Source: JBEKHI01 sp050012355
Lineage (GTDB): Bacteria; Actinomycetota; Actinomycetes; Streptosporangiales; Streptosporangiaceae
Direction of reading: 5' to 3'
NCBI GenBank assembly: GCA_050012355.1
Contig: JBEKHI010000032.1
Coordinates: 1 to 33,464 of the forward strand
DNA: 33,464 nt
Shown here: positions 29,007 to 33,464 of the stretch, in pieces
Numbering within the stretch: position 1 is the first letter of the stretch
How the letters are laid out: each line of letters opens with the position of its first letter
Made by a program: the position numbers and the translations under genes
The notes under the pieces: model-generated
Told to the model about the DNA's origin: nothing
Seen by the model: only the letters and a program-made list of their open reading frames with translations
Databases searched by the model: none

Positions 29007-29957
29007 ATGGCTGTTCCAGAGTGGGTGGAGCCGCAGCTCGCGACGCTGACTCAGGACCGGTTCTCCGACCCATCCTGGGTCTACGAGCGCAAGCTCGACG
29101 GGGAACGGTGCCTGACGTTCCGCGATCGGGACGTACGGCTGCTGACCAGGAACGAGAAGGACGTGACGTCCACCTTCCCCGAGGTCGCGGCGGCGCTGAC
29201 CGCGGGGATCGCGGCCGGCTGCGTGCTCGACGGAGAGATCGTCGCGTTTGACGGGGACGAGACCAGGTTCGAGCGGCTCCAGCAGCGGCTCGGCGTGGTG
29301 CACCCGAGTGATGAGCTGCTCCGCGACTACCCGGTGGTCTACTACGTCTTCGACGTGATGTTCGCGGCTGGCCGGGACATCCGGCCGCTACCGCAGCTTG
29401 AACGCAAGCGGGTGCTGAAGGAACTGCTCGGCACGGGCGCCGCGGTGCGCTACACCGAGCACCGGTCCGGAGACGGCGTCGCGTTCTGGCACCAGGCGTG
29501 CGCCGATGGCTGGGAGGGGCTGATCGCGAAGAACTCGGACGCGCCCTACCAGGCCGGACGGACCCGGAACTGGCTCAAGTTCAAGTGCCTAGCCGGACAG
29601 GAGTTCGTGATCGGCGGGTTCACCGACCCGCAGCGCTCGCGGCAGGGCTTCGGCGCGCTATTGCTGGGCTATTACGACTCCGACGGCACGTTCTGCTACG
29701 CGGGTAAGGTCGGCACCGGCTTCGACACGCGGACGCTGAACGCGCTGCGCGCCCGGCTGGACGAGCTGGAACTGCCCGCGTCGGCGTTCCAGCTTGGTAA
29801 GCCGCCCACGGCCGGCACGCACTGGGTGCGGCCAGAACTGGTCGGCCAGATCGAGTTCGCCGAGTGGACCCGCGACGGGCTGCTCCGCCAGCCCCGTTTC
29901 CAGGGCCTGCGCGACGACAAGTCAGCGACAGAAGTGGTCCGCGAGCGCCCCGTCTAA
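29007..29957 (+). CDS. Stand-alone ATP-dependent DNA ligase (LigC / LigD ligase-domain type)
   Basis: This 316-aa enzyme seals nicks through a lysine-AMP intermediate. The nucleotidyltransferase domain spans about residues 15-195, with Lys29 in the KxDGxR motif (ERKLDGERC), LDGEIVAF, YYVFDVMF, WEGLIAKN and WLKFKCL; the OB-fold domain follows to about residue 305 (FVIGGFTDPQRSRQGFGALLLG, FCYAGKVGTGF). The length equals the ligase part of LigD without polymerase or nuclease domains. Ku and a polymerase partner are not in the window, so a role in end joining is inference. ATG 29007 starts at the domain; the upstream frame is rejected. No clear ribosome site; GGGTACC lies 9-10 nt before it. Confidence 0.9.
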   Translation: MAVPEWVEPQLATLTQDRFSDPSWVYERKLDGERCLTFRDRDVRLLTRNEKDVTSTFPEVAAALTAGIAAGCVLDGEIVAFDGDETRFERLQQRLGVVHPSDELLRDYPVVYYVFDVMFAAGRDIRPLPQLERKRVLKELLGTGAAVRYTEHRSGDGVAFWHQACADGWEGLIAKNSDAPYQAGRTRNWLKFKCLAGQEFVIGGFTDPQRSRQGFGALLLGYYDSDGTFCYAGKVGTGFDTRTLNALRARLDELELPASAFQLGKPPTAGTHWVRPELVGQIEFAEWTRDGLLRQPRFQGLRDDKSATEVVRERPV

Positions 29958-30347
29958 CTCCCGCCCGCGGCTGAGAGCCCGCGGCGGCACGATGATGCGG
30001 CTAGTGCATGCCAGGAAGCGCTCCTGGCGCTATGAGTGCGCGGTGTGCCGGGCGCATCCTGGGCAAAGACGTCATGTCCGGCAGTCCTGCGAGCCCCGAT
30101 CGCGGCACCGGCTCCCATGGATGTCCCATCGCTGGCGCCACCACGCTAGCGATGGGACATCCATGGGGTCGTCAGGCCTCCGGGGAAGGCAACATCAGCC
30201 CCAGGCAAGCCCTGCACAACAGGAACCCCAGGTGCCCCAGGCCGGGCGCACGCCGGATACGCGGCGGCGCGCAAGCCACACCAACAGGGCCCAAGAGTGC
30301 GGATAGTGCCACACCCACCAGGAATGGGAGCGCTGTACCGTTGGGAC
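29958..30347 (+). other. 390-nt intergenic region without a recognisable gene
   Basis: Short open frames exist on both strands but have no family signature or plausible ribosome site. The one clear structure is the long hairpin at 30114-30167. A weak CCGCGG repeat pair lies just after the ligase stop (about 29965-29984). Confidence 0.6.
30114..30167 (+). terminator. 20-bp perfect hairpin downstream of the ligase gene
   Basis: The arms at 30114-30133 and 30148-30167 are exact complements around a 14-nt loop. There is no T tract. It lies 157 nt after the ligase stop, farther than the other terminators here, so another role is possible. Confidence 0.6.
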
Positions 30348-31019
30348 ATGAGTGACTCGCTGCCGGAGCTGTCGGTTACCGAGCGGACCCGGCACCGGCG
30401 GCTGCGGGAGCAGGGCAGAGCCGAGCGCGGCGAGCTCGAGGCCGTCTTGCGGGCTGGGATCGTCTGCCATCTCGGGGTGATCGCCGACGGGCGTCCGATG
30501 GTGGTGCCGACTGTCTACGGGTTCACCTCCGAGGTCTTGTACGTGCATGGATCGGTGGCCAGCCAGAGCCTGATCAACGCGCCCGATCAGACGGTCTGCG
30601 TGACGGTTACCCACCTCGACGGGCTGGTGCTGGCCCGGTCGGTGTTCGAGCACGCGGTCAACTACCGGTCCGCGATGATCTACGGCGTCCCGCGCCTGAT
30701 CACCGACCTGGACGAGAAGCTGACCGGGCTGCGGCACCTCACCGAGCACCTCACGCCGGGGCAATGGGACTACGTACGGCAGCCGAGCCGCAAGGAGCTC
30801 GCCGCGACGAGCCTGCTCGCGCTCTCGCTGGAAGAGGCCTCGGTCAAGATCCGCACCGGCCCGCCGGATGACGGTGACGGCCCGGATGCGGAGCTGGGGC
30901 TCTGGGCGGGTGTGCTGCCGATAGCCAGCGTTCGCGGCGCGCTCGAGCCGGACCCCGCGCTGCCGGAAGGAATCGAGCTGCCGCCGCACATCGCCAGGCT
31001 CGCGGAGGATCGGTCATAG
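30348..31019 (+). CDS. Pyridoxamine 5'-phosphate oxidase-fold flavin-binding protein
   Basis: This 223-aa protein has the split-barrel fold of the Pyridox_ox_2 group: LRAGIVCHLGVIADGRPMVVPTVYGF, VLYVHGSVASQSL, then YRSAMIYGVPRLITD. Such proteins bind FMN or F420; the reaction is unknown. ATG 30348 starts the domain protein; GGGA-type purines upstream are weak as a ribosome site. It stands alone between two long intergenic regions. Confidence 0.87.
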   Translation: MSDSLPELSVTERTRHRRLREQGRAERGELEAVLRAGIVCHLGVIADGRPMVVPTVYGFTSEVLYVHGSVASQSLINAPDQTVCVTVTHLDGLVLARSVFEHAVNYRSAMIYGVPRLITDLDEKLTGLRHLTEHLTPGQWDYVRQPSRKELAATSLLALSLEEASVKIRTGPPDDGDGPDAELGLWAGVLPIASVRGALEPDPALPEGIELPPHIARLAEDRS

Positions 31020-31340
31020 TTCGATTCTAGCCGGGCAGACGCCACCCGACGTTATGGTCTTCGAATAAAACGGCGATTTGTTGGGGCGGCGAACGAGGCC
31101 GGTAACGCGCGTTATCCACAGAGGTCCTGTGGATAACAAGAGTTCGATAGCGTTTCAGCAGCTCAGGAGTGTTCCAAAACTGTGTTCTAAGAAAATGCTT
31201 CCCTCGGCTACCGTGCATGTGTTCTAATATTCCACATGGCTGCGGCGGGCGTGGCCGGATCGCCCTAGATCCGAGGCTCCGGGCCACCCGCGCGGCACGA
31301 TGGATATTCCGAAAAGCAGCGAACGCATCGAGGTATCACG
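31020..31340. other. 321-nt AT-richer intergenic region
   Basis: No gene is seen. It holds an inverted pair of DnaA-box sequences in a hairpin (31111-31137), a direct repeat TGTGTTCTAA (31181-31190 and 31219-31228), and presumably the promoter of the membrane protein-hydrolase pair. I looked for the conserved elements of the ydaO/c-di-AMP riboswitch, often found before actinobacterial cell-wall hydrolases, and did not find them. Confidence 0.6.
31111..31137. repeat. Inverted pair of DnaA-box sequences (hairpin)
   Basis: An 11-bp perfect inverted repeat, GTTATCCACAG / CTGTGGATAAC, has a 5-nt loop. Each arm contains an exact TTATCCACA (31112-31120, and 31129-31137 in reverse), the E. coli consensus DnaA box. 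It could bind DnaA or serve as the terminator of the preceding gene. Confidence 0.5.
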
Positions 31341-32285
31341 ATGGGTACACGTATCGAAAAAATTAACGATCAGATGTCTACTCGTCTCCGGTATATCGAG
31401 AACAGGACCAGGGAGCTCGAGAAGCTTCTAGCCGATAACGCGTTCGAACCGGAGACCGAGCCGGACGATGATCCTGGCGAGCCCGACGAGCCCGGTGCGG
31501 CGGCCTCCGACGCCAGGACCGAGCGGCTCATCCGGTACGGGCGCGGGGTCAGCAAGCGGCGGCTCTTCCGCCCGCGCAACGTCGTGGTCGCGGGAGGTGC
31601 CCTAGCCGTGGTCATCATAATCGCCGCGCTGACGGTGCTGGGCGGGGGAGCGTCCTGGCCGGGCAGCGTGGCCACCGTCCGGGCGGAGATCCTGACCGCC
31701 TGCGCGAACCCGGATGTCGTCTCCGAGCCGGGCCAGGTCAACTTCGCGTGCGCGAAATCAACCCAGCAAGTGCTGTGGGTGTTCTCGCTGCTGACCAGCA
31801 AGGACGACGCCAGCTTCGGAGACTCCGCGACCGGACGGGAAGGTCTCGAGCCGATCACCGCGGCGCAGGGCGGCGAGGTGGCCTGGTCGCTGAACCTGCA
31901 CCAGCCCTACAACCCGTACAACCCGGTCGACAGCCTGGAGGTCGCCGCCCGCGCGATCAACAACATCGTCGGCGGCGCGACCGTGACGAGCACCGGCGGC
32001 AAGACCGAGGTCGAGGCGGGACTGGAGAGCAGCCCGAGCAACTGCGCCAGGTACACCGGGTCGTCCTCGATCGTCTCGCGGGCGGGTTACCCGAGCCTGT
32101 GCGCGCTGCCGGTGACCTCCACGGCGGGCCAGGCGGCGCTGGTGTCCGACATCTACTCACAGTGGGTGGTCGGTGCCTCGCAGGTTGCCGCCCAGGATGC
32201 CGGCGTGCTGTTCGAGAACGCCAGTAACCCCGGCAATTCCCAGGTCCAGGCCATCCTCAGCAACCCGCCCGCATCCGGCCTGTAA
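31341..32285 (+). CDS. Single-pass membrane protein with extracytoplasmic domain, function unknown
   Basis: I do not recognise the family. The 314-aa protein has a short coiled coil (about residues 6-32), an acidic Pro-rich linker (35-60), a basic stretch (61-80), one membrane helix (about 80-102) and an outer domain of about 210 residues with four cysteines. The order suggests an inside-out topology with the N-terminus in the cytoplasm. GAGG lies 7 nt before the ATG. Its stop is 7 nt before the hydrolase gene, so the two are almost surely co-transcribed; a role in placing or controlling that hydrolase is a reasonable guess. Confidence 0.8.
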   Translation: MGTRIEKINDQMSTRLRYIENRTRELEKLLADNAFEPETEPDDDPGEPDEPGAAASDARTERLIRYGRGVSKRRLFRPRNVVVAGGALAVVIIIAALTVLGGGASWPGSVATVRAEILTACANPDVVSEPGQVNFACAKSTQQVLWVFSLLTSKDDASFGDSATGREGLEPITAAQGGEVAWSLNLHQPYNPYNPVDSLEVAARAINNIVGGATVTSTGGKTEVEAGLESSPSNCARYTGSSSIVSRAGYPSLCALPVTSTAGQAALVSDIYSQWVVGASQVAAQDAGVLFENASNPGNSQVQAILSNPPASGL

Positions 32286-32292
32286 GTAACCG

Positions 32293-33464
32293 ATGAAGAC
32301 CGTGAGGAGACCCTGGTGGCAGCAGGCAACCGCTCTGGTGAGCGTCACCGCGGGCGGCGCGGTCGCCGGATTCAACTTCGCGCCGGGAACTCCGGCGGAC
32401 CTGTCCGCCCCGGCGGCGCTGCCAGTTCACCTGGCCGCGCTGGAGAAGTCCGCGCAAGCGGCTAGCACTACCGACGACGCGGCGCTGCGCTCGGCCATCG
32501 TCAACGTCGCCCAGCACTACCTGCGCCTGGCGCAGAGCCGCACCCCCGCCGAGATGGAAGCGCTGATCTGGGGCCAGGACAGCACCGACGGCGCGGATCA
32601 TGGCCCGTCGTGCGCGGCCTTCGCCAGCCTGACACTGGAACTCGCCGCCCAGGCGGTCGGCCAGCAGAGCTGGGTTAGCGGTGGCTCGACGTATCCGTGG
32701 CCGCTGCACGACTGGGCCGATGTGCGGGTCGATCCGAACTCATCCTCACCGGAGATCGTCTCCATACTGCAGGACGCGCAGTCCCGCGATCGCTGGCATC
32801 CGCTGGGCGATGGATATACGCCGCTGCCCGGTGACTGGGTGCTGTTCGATGGTCATGTCGAGGTGGTCACGAGCTACGCCGACGGTGTACTGCACACGAT
32901 CGGCGGGGACTCGCTGCCGAATTACTCGGTCAACGCGCACGCCTACAGCGGGTCGCTCGCCAGCTACGGGATCACCGGCTTCGTCGACAACGGGAACCTG
33001 ACGTCCGCGGTGGCGGCGTCCTCGCCCAAGGCCGCCACCGCCAAGCCCGCGTCCAGCACCGGTGAGACGTCGCCGACCGCTGTCGGCGACCCGGTCAGCG
33101 GCGCCGACGCGACGAAGCCGACCAGCGCCGCGACCACCACCACGACGGCGGCGGCCGGGAAATCGGGGCAGGCGACGATCCCCGGCGCGTCAGCCTCGGA
33201 CGAGCCTTCACCAAAAACTTCTTCCACCAAAACGGCGGGGGGCGAGTCCTCCAGCTCATCGACCTACGCACGAAGCAAGTCGCAGTCGACCTCCGCCCCG
33301 ACGACGAGCACCCAGGCGGCGTTCATCAACGAGGTCGCGCCCGGTGCGATGGCGACCCAGCGCGAGTACGGGGTCCCCGCGGCCGTCACCATCGCGCAGG
33401 CCATCGATGAGTCCGGGTGGGGCAAGAGCGAACTCGCCGTGGAGGCGCACAACCTGTTCGGCAT
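32293..33464 (+). CDS. Secreted CHAP plus glucosaminidase cell-wall hydrolase, 3' end outside window
   Basis: At least 390 codons are present and the frame is open at the window end. The N-terminus has basic residues, then a hydrophobic stretch (about 11-30), fitting a signal peptide or anchor. A CHAP-like amidase/endopeptidase domain follows (about 65-232), with candidate Cys107 in GPSCAAF and His188 in DGHVEVV preceded by LPGDWVLF. A Thr/Ser/Ala/Pro-rich linker (about 235-342) leads to a glucosaminidase (GH73) domain starting AFINEVAPGAMATQREYGVP, with the catalytic-type Glu373 in AIDESGWGKSELA. Both domains cut peptidoglycan, at the peptide and glycan parts respectively. It lies 7 nt after the membrane protein gene. 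Confidence 0.88.
   Translation, partial: MKTVRRPWWQQATALVSVTAGGAVAGFNFAPGTPADLSAPAALPVHLAALEKSAQAASTTDDAALRSAIVNVAQHYLRLAQSRTPAEMEALIWGQDSTDGADHGPSCAAFASLTLELAAQAVGQQSWVSGGSTYPWPLHDWADVRVDPNSSSPEIVSILQDAQSRDRWHPLGDGYTPLPGDWVLFDGHVEVVTSYADGVLHTIGGDSLPNYSVNAHAYSGSLASYGITGFVDNGNLTSAVAASSPKAATAKPASSTGETSPTAVGDPVSGADATKPTSAATTTTTAAAGKSGQATIPGASASDEPSPKTSSTKTAGGESSSSSTYARSKSQSTSAPTTSTQAAFINEVAPGAMATQREYGVPAAVTIAQAIDESGWGKSELAVEAHNLFG

Noticed and set aside
30306..30322. GTGCCACACCCACCAGG as a second copy of the prcA terminator arm (871-887)
   Set aside because: Only a partial match, with no complementary arm nearby; probably chance.
31020..31340. c-di-AMP (ydaO) riboswitch or replication origin in the gap before the hydrolase operon
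   Set aside because: The conserved riboswitch segments are not present, and two DnaA boxes without dnaA/dnaN or a larger box cluster do not make an origin.

Overview
This is a chromosomal window from a high-GC actinobacterium. Evidence: very high G+C with frequent GTG starts, a 20S proteasome alpha subunit, a FAS-II/aceE/ahpE block arranged as in Mycobacterium tuberculosis (Rv2238c-Rv2247) but with the fabH placement of Streptomyces, and many GAF-ANTAR, MEDS-kinase, STAS and PP2C regulators. I cannot name the genus; a Streptosporangiales- or Streptomyces-like lineage would fit. I see no insertion sequence, prophage, CRISPR array, rRNA or tRNA.

Region 1 (1-11.1 kb) is housekeeping. The 3' part of prcA (proteasome alpha) runs into a strong hairpin shared with the convergent FAS-II operon. 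On the minus strand, in transcription order, lie aceE (pyruvate dehydrogenase E1), a PucR-type regulator (fasR-like), fabD, fabH, acpP, fabF and an accD-type carboxyltransferase. These make acetyl-CoA, malonyl units, the acyl carrier and the condensing enzymes for fatty acid synthesis. Divergent from aceE are a DUF3052 gene and the peroxiredoxin ahpE.

Region 2 (11.1-27.2 kb) is a dense stress-signalling region: two paralogous CBS-pair proteins, two paralogous STAS anti-anti-sigma proteins, a SigR/SigH-like ECF sigma factor without an adjacent anti-sigma gene, a GAF-ANTAR protein, two SpoIIE/PP2C phosphatases, a SigB/SigF-type sigma factor with a small membrane protein, a cytosolic poly-HAMP hybrid histidine kinase of the fungal group III type, and a MEDS plus RsbW-like ATPase kinase preceded by a truncated GvpL/F-like protein. 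Small genes (GlsB/YeaQ-like, GNAT, VOC) and a GT4 glycosyltransferase are interspersed.

The main new observation is a shared promoter-like motif, GTTT-N15-NGGTAGC. It stands correctly oriented before the SigB-type sigma gene itself, before both CBS genes (so close to the ATG that their mRNAs would be leaderless or nearly so) and before the GvpL/F-kinase-STAS operon. It resembles the SigF/SigB consensus and suggests that the scattered pieces form one self-regulated partner-switching regulon.

Region 3 (27.2-33.5 kb) holds a GlxA-type DJ-1/AraC regulator, an unrecognised 169-aa protein, a stand-alone ATP-dependent DNA ligase (LigC/LigD ligase-domain type), a pyridoxamine-phosphate-oxidase-fold protein, an AT-richer intergenic region with an inverted pair of DnaA-box sequences, a single-pass membrane protein, and the start of a secreted CHAP plus glucosaminidase cell-wall hydrolase cut by the window end.

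Most transcription units end in long perfect or near-perfect hairpins, mostly without a T tract, which I annotate as likely terminators.
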